Shown here piece by piece: positions 42,101 to 54,594 of a stretch of 64,000 nucleotides of DNA. Every line of letters begins with the position of its first letter. Positions within the stretch are counted from its first letter, which is position 1. Below the pieces are notes generated by a model. It searched no databases, was not told where the DNA came from, and worked only from the letters and a program-made list of their open reading frames with translations. Source of the DNA: Takakia lepidozioides (lineage: Eukaryota > Streptophyta > Takakiopsida > Takakiales > Takakiaceae); assembly GCA_030704615.1 (NCBI GenBank), contig CM060733.1, positions 64,356,001 to 64,420,000 of the forward strand. The letters are read 5' to 3'. Made by a program: the position numbers and the translations under genes.

Positions 42101-45100
42101 CACCACAGACCTCATTGACTTCACCCACCCTCCTTTTCTAGTGCCACCCTCGTCCAAACCCCGCAAATCACCTGAGCCAAATAACCCTCTCAGATTAATC
42201 ATCAATAAGATGCAAGAAGAGTTTGAACAAAGTCAGAACCTCAACGTGGGTTAGCAGCAAGCACAGTGAGTGCATGCACACTCTTGATGCATAACTCCTT
42301 CAGTGTCTACCCCATCACTTAGCCCTGTAAGAGGTTATGTAGGTTAGGAGGGAAAAGAGGAGAGGATGCTTCCGCAACCATCCAACATAGAAACATCCAG
42401 GGAGAGGAAGGCAACTTACCCATCAGCCTTTGCTTGCCTAGATCCTCATCTGGCTGACAGCGGAATACATAACATGGAAGTAGAAGATACCTGTCCTACC
42501 ACTCGTGGAAAGAGCAGCCATGCCTCCAGATACTGATCCCTCAACATCACCAGCAATCTCTAGGTCCTCCTCTATGCCAGTCAAGAGCCCTCCTAAGCCA
42601 GGTTGTGCTGCCTGCCCTGCCACTTTCTCCTGTGAGCCTGAATCCCGCACTTCCAATCGTGTCTCACATGTTATAAATGCACCACCTTTCCATTCCAGAT
42701 CAACCTCCATGCGCAAAGTCCCTCCAGTGTCTGCTGGGAGCATTCGAATGGCAGTGGCAAAAGGAGGCGACTTTCCAAGATCCAGATTGGTGATTGTAAC
42801 AGATTTAATGTAACTGGGAGTCTTCATCCTTGACACTTGCTTCTAATGGGTTTTCCCAACCAAACAATACGATAAGCGTTAATACATTGTAAACCAATGG
42901 ACACCTCAAGCGTGCAATGCTCTGCAGATACAGAAAACCCTCGAAGCTGACCAGCTGCCAAAACAACCCTATCATAAATAACCACCAACCAAACACTGTC
43001 CCGATTTAGAGGAAAACATGATGCTCAGCTCCAGTCCTCAGCACAAATCTGAAGGAGCGCCCAACACAAAACACTCTTATCGCTGCACTACTGTGGAGCA
43101 CATTGGAGATGAAAAATGAGTGACTCTAGTGTTTCTTTCATAGACAACTCCTGTTGAGATACAGGAACCCTAATCCAACAGGCGTTAGGACAACCTCCAT
43201 TTTGAAGCAAAGGCACCCTCAACTAGTGTTCACACTTGCACAGAAATCCTGCCAACAATAGGAACTACCTTCCTACACTAAGGCTGCACATCTGCACATC
43301 CAAACCAGTAGGGGATCTGTTAATGTAGAGATCCCCCACAGAGCTGCCTTGCACAGGGTATAGCCTAAGTTAATTAGAACCCTGTACCCCTCGAATAATA
43401 CCACAGTATACATGGACTATTATTGGAAGCTACAGCACCTGGCACAAATGCACAGGGGGGAAGCAATTTCCCATTAGAAACATACTAAGCTTCATTAGTG
43501 AAGCATAGAACTTGCCTGAAATACCATCTGGACACCAGCCATCCTAGTCGGGCTGTGATAGAAATCAAAGAAGAGCCTTGACACAAACATGTTGAGGCAG
43601 AGCAACCCTTGGTCGATTGTCTGCTCCAAATGAGTTGCGGACTTGCCACCTGTTTTCTCAACAGCAACCGTGAGAGGCAAGCCCTCCTTACCCTCTCTGG
43701 AAGCAGCCCCAATGGGCGCCTTTTGGAACTCGTCCTCAGCCTTGGATGGCACATTGTGCATCCCACCCCCTATATCGATTGTATTGGCCTTACTTCCACC
43801 ATTTGCATCTCCAGGCTGGCCGGAGCTGCTTGGGACAATGGTAAGAACCCCATCCCCATCTTTGATACTTGCATCCTCTTGGCCTGGTGAAATCGCAGAA
43901 ATTCTTCTAGTGAAGTTCTCAAATTCATCTACTGCATCAGCAGACTTCATGTCCTTGGAGCTTGTGCTGCCCACAATTTTTGAACCCCGTCTAGTCAGCT
44001 TCTTCCAAATTGTTCGCTTCTTAAAAAATCCCTCGTCAACTCTATTCCCATCAGATTTATCCTCCTTGCTCTGCCCATCAGAGAAGTGCGAACGCATTCC
44101 TGTATGGAACATATTCACATATGGAATGTGGGCTTCAACACAATGGGTGTACTCTTCATACTCTGCCTTGGTCTTCAAAACCCAGTAGTTTGAAGGCACA
44201 TCCAATTTGGCAGTGGCACGTAGAACCTCGCACCATGCCTCCTTCTCCCACCCTGTCTGCAAGTAGAACAGACAATCTTTGCACCCTCCATAGATGGCGC
44301 GGTCGTCATGGTGCACTTTAATTGGGAACTTTTTTGCCCTTCATCCCCCAGAATGCCAGGCACCAAACATCAACTTGTATCTATTTTCTTCAGAAGCACC
44401 ATATTTAACAACCAGACCAACACCACAATCCATCTTCCATGCTTATCTGGCAAACATGATAATCTTGCACTAAATTCTCTTGCGGTTTGCAGCAACATTC
44501 ACTTTCTGTTGCTGCAGGGGAGTCATGCTCCCCTTGCCCACACGGATGGATTGTTGTTGCCCTTGTTAAGAATCCAGCTATTCATCTGGACATTGATGGA
44601 ATTTTTATCAGTTGAACCTTCCAGTCCATCCATTACCATGTGGGTGGAAGGAGGTTCCAAGCTGAGCTGGTATTGAAGTCAAGCAGACTTGAGCAAAGGC
44701 TAGAAGAATATCAGCGCAGAGAAATTTCACTGTCTTTCTACAGTAGACAACTTTGAATGCCCACAGAACTCTCTGTAGCTTAAACGCTCGTTTGCTTTAC
44801 CATCATTTCACTTGGAGAGCTGGACTGCCCAGGACCACTGTGTGACATTTCAACATAATCTACTGGTAATGAGATGATTTCAACAGAACCTGCTTAGTGG
44901 ATGAGCCATACATGCTGCCTCATTGCATCACAATTGCAACTCACTCACCACTTCCTTGAAGGTCCACAGTCTCTAGAGACAGCTAGGACATCACAGCCCT
45001 CCAGCGAAATAGTCTCTTCAGTCCCATCTGCAGCTTTCAAATGCAAATCTTTTTTCTGCAATGTAGCATGTCTCCACATGGGAGCTATTTCAATGCTGTT

Positions 45101-46406
45101 CTTTATGCCCTCTTTCTTTTGGCCCTCCTTTCCTCCCTCTTTCTTCTTGTCTTTAGTGACTTGCTTTAGAACTGCCTTGCCCCAATCCCCTTCAGGAAGC
45201 GGTGCAACCCACAAATTGCCCTGCAAAGAAGAAGACAGCAGGACACTTAGAAAATAGCCTCCCAGTGCAAGGTCAACCAGGTTGATGATCACAAAGTCAT
45301 AGCAGCTTCTAGATAGTCGCATACCATAAGCTTCGAAAAACCTAGGAAGATAAATAAACTTCAGAAGACACTTTACTAAAAACTAGCATCCACAACTTTA
45401 CCAGAAGACATTTTCCAATACACCTACTTCGCAGCACCAACAAGTGTACCAGGCTTTGGTTGTTGTGAATCACCCTTCCAACCAACAAGGGGTATGAGAG
45501 GTTCCTTGCTAAGGTTCGAAATGCTTGTGGTACAATCTGCATGTCAATAGGGTATTGTGTGTAGTATTCCAGCTTACAGGCCTCACATTTATGCTAGGGA
45601 TTGATGGGGAAACTTTGAGTTGTTTTGGCATCTATTCATTAGCAGTACACCAATAACAATTTCAAAAGGTCCGATGAACAGAGGACATAAGGGATTTGAG
45701 AGGAAACAGGAAAGACATCGCCCCCAGTTCTCCACCATCAGCTCGGCTACTTCCTCTTCTGGACACCTCATGAACATGTTGAGAGAAAATCACTGTTATT
45801 CAAGAGTATTCAAATCAAGAGCATTACTACTTTTTCCGCACTTCCAATTACTCTTTCACTTGCCAGTTCTCCAATAAATCGTAGCCAATAGCTGCCACAG
45901 AACTAACCCCTGGGCATAAATCCCATCAGTAGCTGCACAAATCAATAGGGCATTGCCAAGAGACCAGCAAAAAAGTCCTACAACAACTGTTCTCAAAAAG
46001 CTGCTTCTAATCACTGTCCTTTCAAAGCTTTCCGAAATTATTCTTGTCTGTGACCAACGAAGAAGACACCAGCAAGCACATGCTGCTACATGTTCCAACC
46101 ATCGCAACAGAGGGAGATGCCAAACTAACCGACTCGATTGAATCCTCTTCTTCCTGGCAAAGAAGGAGAAATGTAGAGACAAGAAAGAGAAAGGACCTGA
46201 AGCCTGAAGTTGATGGATCCCCCATGTGTCTCAATTCCAGCTGATGAGACTGGACTAATGCCAGACCTGCGCCTTTCTGACCCCATAATAGTATACACGA
46301 GTAACAAAATCTCTGCAAGAGCTAGAATTAGCACTCCCCCCACGAAGGCGGGTAAGCACATGTACATGCTGCAGCAGTCTGATGCGGGCAGCGTGGCTGA
46401 AGCCAT
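39174..46406 (-). CDS. TEX2-like SMP-domain lipid-transfer protein, eight exons
   Basis: Homologue of plant TEX2-like proteins (DUF2404; Arabidopsis At1g17820/At1g73200 type) that move lipids at ER contact sites. Exons, all phase-consistent: 46,406-46,197 (ATG; membrane segment PAFVGGVLILALAEILLLVY), 45,220-44,949 (PH-like, LEGCDVLAVSRD), 44,338-43,516 (CLFYLQTGWEKEAWCEVLR; LCLNMFVSRLFFDFY), 42,842-42,491 (MKTPSYIKSV; LDLGKSPPF), 42,449-42,420 (30-nt microexon), 42,132-42,074 (VAEQVSQ), 40,254-40,060 (PPSDRIWFSFKEMPEL; GDRKISSG), 39,887-39,174 (LVMPNGEDVCLNWMLSEKDN). The SMP domain spans exons 3-8. Intron 3 uses a GC donor (CAG/GCAAGT). A donor-like CAG/GTAGGT at 39,179 may add a last exon; otherwise about 884 residues. 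Intron 6 holds a LINE fragment. Confidence 0.88.
40710..41930 (-). mobile_element. 5'-truncated LINE fragment in intron 6 of the TEX2-like gene
   Basis: Reverse-strand frames, shifted several times, read SLESIQVGVLKECMSACSKT, FKVRWWGQLQHMPNTRYPKL, LPTLGTRLKFKHRAGSLPLN and, in another frame, CGQSEDSIHFLIHCPGF. The last is a Cys-Cys-His-Cys knuckle at the C-terminus of non-LTR polyproteins; the first cysteine pair lies across a frameshift. It ends with the shared 3' terminus GAGTACAATCT, with no poly-A seen. Same family as 48,999-50,057. Orientation is the same as the host gene. Confidence 0.82.
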
Positions 46407-48017
46407 GTTTCCTGCACTGGATACACGCGGTCAAAACCTTCGCCTGTGCAAATTGGTGGTTTGAGATTCACCGGCGACTTCACAACTTGGAGGCAGATGG
46501 ATTGCCGAGTCCGAGACAAAACGTGATAGAAAATAGAGACGCTTCGGAAAAGCAACCACAGGGCGCCCAGAAAGACACATGGTTCCAAAAAGAACCTGAA
46601 AAACAGATTGCATTAGCATGTCAAACGCACAAGCGCTAGAATGGGCACACACGAGTGCCGCGTCTTGAGTGACCTCCTCCAAACAAAAAGATCGTGTTCA
46701 CCAATCTGTGCATGCGGCGGTAATCAATAATCTCGCACAAGAACTATTGTGAATCGATTCAGTTTCAGACTAGTAATTCGTTACTGAAACCGAGAGATGT
46801 GGAGAGAACGATGGGCCAAGGAAGAAGTAAGGTCCAGGGGAACCCAGAAAACGACGATGGATCCTCGAACCACAACGCTTGGGCCCGGCCATAGTGTAGT
46901 GTTGCTAAGTGTAGTCTCAAGTCTCAACACTCAAATGATCATCTGCTACAACTTCATATCTCTGGGCTACCTGTGTGCACAATCCTCGCTAACTATGCCT
47001 GACTTGTCGGAACTCCAACTGCTGTACAGTACGTCAGATCATGCTTCTCACCGAGGAAAACCTGTTCTCAAGATCTTGCACAGGGTAACATAGAAAGCTA
47101 CGTTTCGACTAGCAAATGCGTTGGACCAAAGTGCACATGACGTTGTCCCTAATAAAAGGGTATATGAGAGCTGCCGGCTGAAGAGAGATGTGGCACCATA
47201 GGGCAGCTTGCCTTTCTCCATGACATCAGCGGCCAGGAGCACTCTTGTCTCAAATCCATCGCCCACCAAATTTCGCAACCGCCAGGGTGTCCGGGCAGTG
47301 GGGAGGCAGGCGGGCATCCCAGCTCCACATGGCAGGCGGTCATAAGCCAGAGCCTGGACCTCTGAGAGAGCATTGGAGCCGCAGCGATTCCAGACCGGTG
47401 GATGCCTGCCTTACTCTTTATGTCGATCAATCTGTCTCAATGTCCACATGCACTTGCTCTCTCTCCTCTTCCATTGTGTTGTGGCCAAGCTCTTGTGAGC
47501 TTTTGGGTCTTTTCTTCTCTCTCTCTCCTCTCCCTCTCTCATTTGATCCTTCGGGCCTTCTCCCCTGGACGTTATAGAGTTTCTTTCTTTCTTTCCTTCT
47601 TTCTCTTTTGGGGTGTTTTGCATGCCTCATATAGTTGTGTTAGATTCAGACAGGGAGCGTGATTTAGACTTCTGAATTGACACCCACCACGCCCATTGCT
47701 TCACCTGTGCTCACGAGGAAGGCTCTCGTTGGCCTATCTATTGTACGAAGATTACAGATTTGACATAACCTGAAAGACACAAACCACCCATCATGGGACC
47801 CAAGCGGTCACCTGAAAATCTCCGTGGAGATAAGAATTTCAATGTGGTTAGATCTCCTCGATTAATTCTTTCAATGTATGCTGTGAATGCATCCGACCCA
47901 AGAATCCAGCCCACCGTACTTTTGAGTCACAATCTGTTCCTCTCTCTCCCTTAAAAAATCTCCTGGTTGGTTGTAACATCTGACAAGCTAGTACAGAATT
48001 GGAGGGAGTTTTATTAA
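46407..48017. other. Intergenic between divergent TEX2-like and F-box genes
   Basis: 1.6 kb between two divergent starts, so it holds both promoters. A CT-rich stretch at 47,450-47,605 lies upstream of the F-box gene. No convincing coding frame. Confidence 0.5.
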
Positions 48018-50699
48018 ATGGAGACACTGGAGAAGAAATCCCTAAAAGGCCCACTTATAACAACTGTTGGATGCTCTGAGGATTTTCCAGCTACGTTCAC
48101 CCATGAAACTTTCCTTCAACCAGCTATGGATCCGGCATTGTGGAGTTTCTGTCCAGAAGACTTGGTAGACAGAGTGCTCGCATGGCTGCCCCTTCCCAGC
48201 TTTTTCCGCCTCCGTGCAGTTTCCAAAACGTGGAACACCCTACTGTATTCTCGCAATTTTATTCAGATTTGCTCTCATATTCCTTCGAGGGATTCATGGA
48301 TTCTCATCTTTGCCGACCGGGGATACCGAGTTGTATCAGCCTACATTCCAACGGAGAACAGGTGGCACAACATACCCCTCTCCTTTCTTCCCTTCGATAT
48401 TTCTGATGTGACTGTAGCTGGGGGACTCCTGGTGTTCCGTTTGCATGAAGCAAACGGAGCTTCAAGTGTGTGTGTTTGCAACCCTGTCACTAGCTCATGG
48501 AGAAAGCTGCCACCCATGCTGGGAGGATGGCGGGATGGCCTCATGGGCCTGGTTATTGACAGAAAATCAAGAGCCTACAAGATAATTGTTCGTAGTAATC
48601 TCGCCCCAGTTTATAGCCACGGGGTTGTTTTGAGAACAGAGGTGTACGATTCAACAACCAACCTCTGGAAACGGACAGACGGCCTGGAGGATGGGATAAC
48701 GACAGGCCATGCTTTCTGCGACGGAGTGCTGTATTTTATGACATGGGAAACCCGTAGCGGCATTTATGGGGTTTATGCCTACAATGTGGAGCAAGGGACC
48801 TGGAGCAAAGTTCACGTGCCGATTCCTGATTTCATGACATGCCCTCATGTGGTGGAATGCCAGGGCCGGCTTCTGATGGTGGGGGGTTTTGGCAGGTAAG
48901 AGCCTACTCCATGCAAATCTCTGAATGTAAAGTTCGCTCCCTGGTCTTCATCTTTTTCCCTACATAGCAATCAGATCTCTCTCTCTCTCTCTCTCTCTGG
49001 GGCTCACTAAATTTTTCCACTGCAGAGGGGTCAACTCTGAGGTTAAGAAAACCATGCTTTGCCGCGTTATTAGACCTGCCTTGGAGTACGGATCTGCTAT
49101 ATGGGTTGATAACTCCAACCAGGCTAAGTCTCTAGAATCCATTCAAGTGGGCTTAAGGAGTGTATGTCAGCATGCTCCAAAACAGCCAATGTGGCTGTTC
49201 GGGGTGAGTTTGGCATTCCGTCCTTAAGCTCCCACTGAGATGAATTCAAGGTCAGATGGTGGGGTCAGCTGCAACATATGCCCAACACCAGATATCCTAA
49301 GTTAATCGACTCTATATCTTGGAAACAGGACCGCCCTGTCGAACAGGCTAAGTCCTGGCAGAAGAGAGTAGAAGAGATTCTCAAGGTCCTGGACCTGGAT
49401 CCGCAAGTCTTGACCCTGCTGGATAAATCTGATTTAGAGGCTGTAGTGTCCGATGCCATGTCTGTTGCCATGAGATTGTCTGATGAAAATGAAGGTAGGC
49501 AGAAAACCTCCCTGAACTTGTTTCCAGTCAGTGACATGGGGGAGGACATCTTGGATGACCTCAAGGGTCTACCCACTCTCGGCACTAGACTGAAATTTAA
49601 ACTCAGGGCAGGAAGCCTACCTTTGAACAGCAAACAGAAGCAGAGAGGAAAGGGAGAGTGCAATTGCCCATTGTGTGGGCAATCTGAAGACAGTATTCAT
49701 TTTCTGATACACTGTCCGGGGTTCTCTCACCAAAGAGACGCTCTCTTCAACTCTATCAAGGGAATTGTGCCTGTACCCCTGTTTACCAACTTCGAAAGTC
49801 TCGAGGCTGAGCCAAAAGCCCAGGCCCTCCTGAGGCCTAGTTTTTGGGCAAATCACACACAGCAGATTGATGCTTGTGTGAAGGGATTTCTAGAGGATAT
49901 CTGGAAAACCCGGATTAATTCTTTATATGAAGGTAAGTCTTACTACCAACGTCAGCCCCTGACAGAGGTAGGTTCTGTCCCTTTTGATCCCGCTCAAACT
50001 GGGCGCGGGGTCAATGGCCACAAGGCTACGGCAAACAACGTCTTATGAGTACAATCTCTCTCTCTATTTCTGTGTGAAGCTTGAGATTTGAGTTGCCCTT
50101 GGTCATTAGTTATAAAGCACTGGCTTTGCTTTCTTTCCTTCGTCAGAAGAGTGCATGTTTGATCCACAAAAAGGTGAAGGATCTCTTCAAGAATTGTACC
50201 ATGTATTTGAATACATACAAACCACAAAAAGTACATATCTGAGAGTACTACCATCACCGCCATTGCTCAGTGAATATTCTCCGGTATATCTGTTTGGATA
50301 CATAATACAACTCCTCACCTTGATGTTGACTTGCAACTGACTCACTTTGTGCAACACATATTCATTTTGAGAGTGTGCATGGATGTTTGCAGGAGACCTC
50401 ATTTTGTTACGGAGGGGATATGTGTGTGGGAGCTTCGGCATTCAACTAGAGATTGGGTAGTGGTGCAAAACATGCCCGAAGGAATGTTTAAGGAGCTTCT
50501 TAACAACTCCAGCCTGTTGTCATTCAACTGCGTCGGGCATGAGAACATGATCTACCTGAGCAATCGCAAGAGCCCACAGCTGCTTGTTATTTTCAACTGT
50601 GCTCAAAAAGCATGGCTGCGGTTGGACACATGCATTTCACATGACATCCATCCCATGTATTCTTGGTTTTCATATTTCCCTAGATTGGATGCTTACTAG
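48018..50699 (+). CDS. F-box/kelch-type protein, two exons
   Basis: Exon 1 is 48,018-48,895 and exon 2 is 50,393-50,699. The donor GGCAG/GTAAG and acceptor TTTGCAG/GAG join in phase to give 394 residues. The F-box is at about residues 42-85 (WSFCPEDLVDRVLAWLPLPS; FRLRAVSKTWNTLL), which would bind SKP1 in an SCF ubiquitin ligase. Kelch-like blades follow (VAGGLLVFRLHE, VCNPVTSSWRKLPPM, VYDSTTNLWKRTDG, AYNVEQGTWSKVHVP, GRLLMVGGFGR, ICVWELR), suggesting a substrate-binding propeller. The organisation resembles Arabidopsis At5g15710/At3g61590. A second ATG at 48,126 is possible. The intron (1.5 kb) is largely LINE. Confidence 0.88.
48976..48999 (+). repeat. (CT)n microsatellite at LINE insertion point
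   Basis: AGATCTCTCTCT... run in the F-box gene intron. A second short CT run (ATCTCTCTCTCT) lies right after the LINE 3' end at about 50,056-50,067, so the LINE entered a CT tract and may have duplicated part of it. Confidence 0.75.
48999..50057 (+). mobile_element. LINE 3' fragment in the intron of the F-box gene
   Basis: A 5'-truncated copy starting GGGGCTCACTAAATTTTTCC (matches reverse complement of about 41,768-41,747). The frame 49,278-50,048 is intact: MPNTRYPKLIDSISWKQDRP, LPTLGTRLKFKLRAGSLPLN, then CNCPLCGQSEDSIHFLIHCP, a CCHC-type knuckle, and ends at TANNVL. It finishes with GAGTACAATCT. Nearly identical by eye to the copy at 40,710-41,930. Confidence 0.85.
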
Positions 50700-52324
50700 G
50701 GACCACCTTTGTGTGTTGCAAAGCTACCATGAAAATCTACTGATCTCAAATCACAATATTTCCATTGAAGATGCTTCATGACGTCTGTTTAGACTGATCC
50801 CTTAGCTATTCAAGAAACATATTACTGTAGCCTTGCCCTTGTCTGATCATTGCCCAAGTATGCAGTGAGTATTGCATGCTACTCAAAACCTGACTCCATG
50901 CTGTGAGAAAGACGTCTATTGATTGCCGAGTGCCTAGAGTCCCCCCTTCCACCCATGTGAGAGACTGTTCTTTTGGGCCATCCTGTGAGCAAATGGTTCC
51001 TGCATCAGACCACAAAGGATTGATGTAAGGTTAAGTCCATAGCGAACGGACAACAAGGATCATGCCCATTGAGTCCATGATTGAGCCTTGAAGGGCAAAA
51101 CAGTACATCCTGGTAACAGCATTGTGAAAGTGGGAGCAGTCCTGTCGACATCCTGTTGCCCCAAGTCCATGCATGACCTTGCAAATTGACTTTGCATATT
51201 GTGGTTACCACATATCCTCAAATTGTGCGAGTGCTCACTATCAAGTGATGCAACAACCATGTCAAGCCCTCAGTTTGTGATCACAATTTTCTTTGAGACT
51301 CCTGGAGATAGAGCACAGCCAAGCAAGCTTCACAAGAGCCCAAATTTCCTCCAGAAGTGAGTCTGCGCTCTGAGGTCACTCCACTTATTGGATTATGTTT
51401 CTAAGAAGGATCTCTAGCAACTCTGGTTGGCTGACTATTTCAACAAGTTTACTTATGTACACCATTGCCAAGAAAGCTACTATTAGTTCACATCCTCCAA
51501 CAGAAGTAAAGTATGCTGAAAAACGAACCAGACTAGAAGATCCATGGAGCCACTGTTAAAAGTCAGCAATCATGTCAATATCCCAAGGAGTTTCGTACAG
51601 TCACCCTTGTCATGAATGTGCTTATATGGTTGCACTAACAATTTCAAGAAGCTGCACTATTGCCAAACTCCTCATCTCAAAAGTTTGACAGTTTATCTCA
51701 GAGGGCAACTCAAGTCAAATCAGTACTTTTCCATACGTTTTGCAGAGGTTCTTAGAGCACCAACTTCAAGTAAAAGACTTAATGTCAAATCAATGTGGAA
51801 GAAACATGGATTGCGAAGCATAAGCTTCTATTCTTTAGCTGGAACACCAAACAACTGAACTTCTGACCGTAGTTGCTCCTACAGTCATTAACATAACCGA
51901 TGCCATTGGGCAGCTGCTTTCATGTAGTCCACTAATTTGACCTAGATAGTGATGAGCCACAAAAATGGCGTCAATATTACAGCTCTTGTGGTGTATGGTT
52001 TCTGCATCCATGAAATTTTCCAAATTGAGACTCTAGACGAACCAATCACTCCTCGTGACTTCAGTAGATTGAGTCAGATCATGAAGATAACCCCTATAGT
52101 TTGTTCTGCAATAAGGCTGGCATAGAAATTTGTTGTTTAAGAAATGACGATGTCCAGCAATCAATGTTGGTCAAGGGTGGGGTGCTTACAGGATGAGTAA
52201 GCACACGGGAACCGACATGAATCCCTTGAACCTGACCTCAACCCACTTAGGAAAACTTGAGCATCCGATAACTTGTGATTGTCCAAATAATTATGTCAGT
52301 TGTTGGACTTAAATGCTCCTCCAA
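50700..52324. other. Intergenic between convergent F-box and DUF1997 genes
   Basis: Should contain the 3' untranslated regions of both genes. AT-rich, with only short overlapping frames, none recognised. Confidence 0.45.
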
Positions 52325-53726
52325 TCAGAGAGAGATTCGGGGGATCTGCACTGGCACAGGCGGCTGGAGACTGCCCAATGACTGCTTGTTTTGCATTTGA
52401 CACCAAGCATGATAATCACTGATTATGCCTTGTAAGAGTGCTCCCTCCATTGCCCCAATGATGCGATCAAGAACCTCATCACCAGCACGAATCAGTAACT
52501 CTTCTGGCAACAGCGAAAGAGGGAGGGGCAAATCAACCCCGAGTCCTAGGCTCACCCAACCGTCAAAATTGCATTTGCCATGAACCTGACTTGCAGCTGA
52601 TGCACATGGGCACACACGTAGCTGTCCTTGCAATGAAAACTGCAGGTCCACATTTTTCAGATTATCTGGAAGCCCTGTCACATCCAGCCCCAGCTTTTTT
52701 GAATGTATTCGGAGTGCTGCCTTTTCATAGCTTACCCTACAAACATGACCACAAAAATTCAACGCATATACTGATACGATGTGCAGAGGATAAAATATTA
52801 CTATGAAGCTGCTTCGGTGCATTTGAGTATGAGAGACTGAAAGAGGGACACATACTGCTTCATAGCAGTGCCTTTCCGTTGTCTTGTTGTCACACAACCC
52901 GCAGCAAGTTAGAGCAGAGAAGAAAACGGGGAGGCAGACAATAAATACTAGGGGTCCTGCTATGGTTGCTCAGGGCGCAGGGATAGACAAGAAACTTGCT
53001 TCCATGGTAATGTCATGATGTAGATTGCGACCGATAGCTGTCACACACACACAAAAGATGTGTCAACCTGCTCAAATTACATAAATAGTTGTGACCAGTT
53101 GCCCTTGCAGATCTTAAGGGATGTAACAGATGAAAATTGTGCAAGCATTCTGCACACAGGTCAATGCCTGAGAATGCATACCTGATTTCCACACTTGGTG
53201 CAGCTGACAGAGAGAAAAAAGTGACAGGGCGCAGCCGCGACCTCCAATACGAGTTACCCAAGTACTCTATGCGTGCTGAGTCAGGAAACGTAACCCCGAC
53301 CACCCTCTCTGTGTCCTTGAGGTAATCATCTGCTGGAAATGAACCTTGGTGAAAGGGAATGCGCACCTCTCTCCTTGACTTGAACACCACTAGCCGGGCT
53401 CGCACAGGATTCCCCACCAAATTTGGGTAGACGGATGTTAGGCTGGTTGATAAATGGCTAAAGAGGGAAGGAAAGAAATGTCTTATCGTGGGTGAATGTA
53501 AAGTAGTCTTGCCTGGCATTCCCGAAGACAGAGAGCTCGGGGAGGCCAATGAATAAAGATGACTGTCGCTACAAGTATGTTTAACGCAAATAGTGCACGA
53601 GGGTGATTGTGTCAACACTGGTAACCATGCTGAGGCTCCTGGAGACAATGTTGGTGGGAGTGATAGAAAAGAGGAAGATGCCCATGGTGCCATCGAGGAG
53701 GAAAGTAATTCTACAGATTGGATCAT
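52325..53726 (-). CDS. DUF1997 family protein, probably plastid-targeted
   Basis: Exon 1 is 53,726-53,182 and exon 2 is 52,736-52,325. Donor ATCAG/GTATGC and acceptor TTTGTAG/GGTAAGC join in phase, giving 318 residues. The first about 85 residues are rich in Ser, Leu and Pro with few acids (MAPWASSSFLSLPPTLSPGA), as in a chloroplast transit peptide. The body shows the DUF1997 pattern: DYLKDTERVVGVTFPDSARI, YWRSRLRPVTFFSL, then VDLQFSLQGQLRV, LPLPLSLLPEELLIRAGDEV and IIGAMEGALLQGIISDYHAW. Biochemical role unknown in the family. The start was placed at the only ATG preceding the transit-like segment. Confidence 0.83.
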
Positions 53727-54594
53727 TCTGTTCGTCCACACAAAACTGATAACTCTTCAATCGTATCAACAAACTCCCTGAGAAGAGCTAAAACCTGGCC
53801 ACATTAGAATAGCGTCAGAAAGGATGGAAACTATGATATGGATGTAAGACATGAGAGTCAAGGTCATGCAGCAGTCCTCAAACATCACATTTCATTACAG
53901 CTCGCTTCCGGTTTGCTCTTTCTGGAGAAGAATTACACATAAATTCGTCATCCAATGAAAGCCCACAAGCCGCGGGCATCTTGCCAAGTGCGTGCCACGA
54001 CGCAAGCTACCAATTGGAAAATTACGCAAGCAGAAGTGCTCCCAAAAGACTTACGCGACCATGGCAAAACAGGACCAAAAGTACATCACACCAGATTACT
54101 CTCTTCTGATATTTGTCAATAGCGAGCTTGGATATTGGATAGCAGTGGACAGCTTCGTCAGAGGAGAATGTACTAACCAATATCTTCAACTCTGCGTCCT
54201 GCTACCCATCTTTCCACACCTCACCACTCGGCCTGGACGCTCGATAAATGAAGCTTCTCTTCTATCACTCCGTGCAGAAATGGCCCACCGCCTAACTTCC
54301 CTCGAAGCCCCACTGTTTTGGCACCAGAAAGAGCAGAAAGAGGATCTCTGGAATGCTGATGCCTGGCAAATTCTTGTCGAATCTTGTTTGCTCCGTGTCT
54401 TTTCTTTCTTTCTTTTTTTTTCTTTTTTTTTTTTGTAAAGAAAGGGGACGGAGGCCCTTTTAATTCCAGTGACGAAAAAGTCAGAACTGGTTTTAGCATA
54501 GGCTAGAATAGGCTCTCTTTCTCTCATCTCGTTCGTTTCGGCGCCAATTTTCGAGCGCATCGTATGCGCGGCAGGTGTGTGGAATGGAGGGTTT
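53727..54594. other. Upstream region of the DUF1997 gene, no clear gene
   Basis: A forward frame at 53,992-54,438 (148 codons) and reverse frames at 54,186-54,686 overlap and run into a poly-T tract (54,405-54,436). None matches a known family, so they are not called. Confidence 0.45.

Noticed and set aside
53461-53516. Possible 50-nt GC-AG intron in the DUF1997 gene
   Set aside because: Too short for a plant intron, and splicing would break the phase; the uninterrupted frame fits better.
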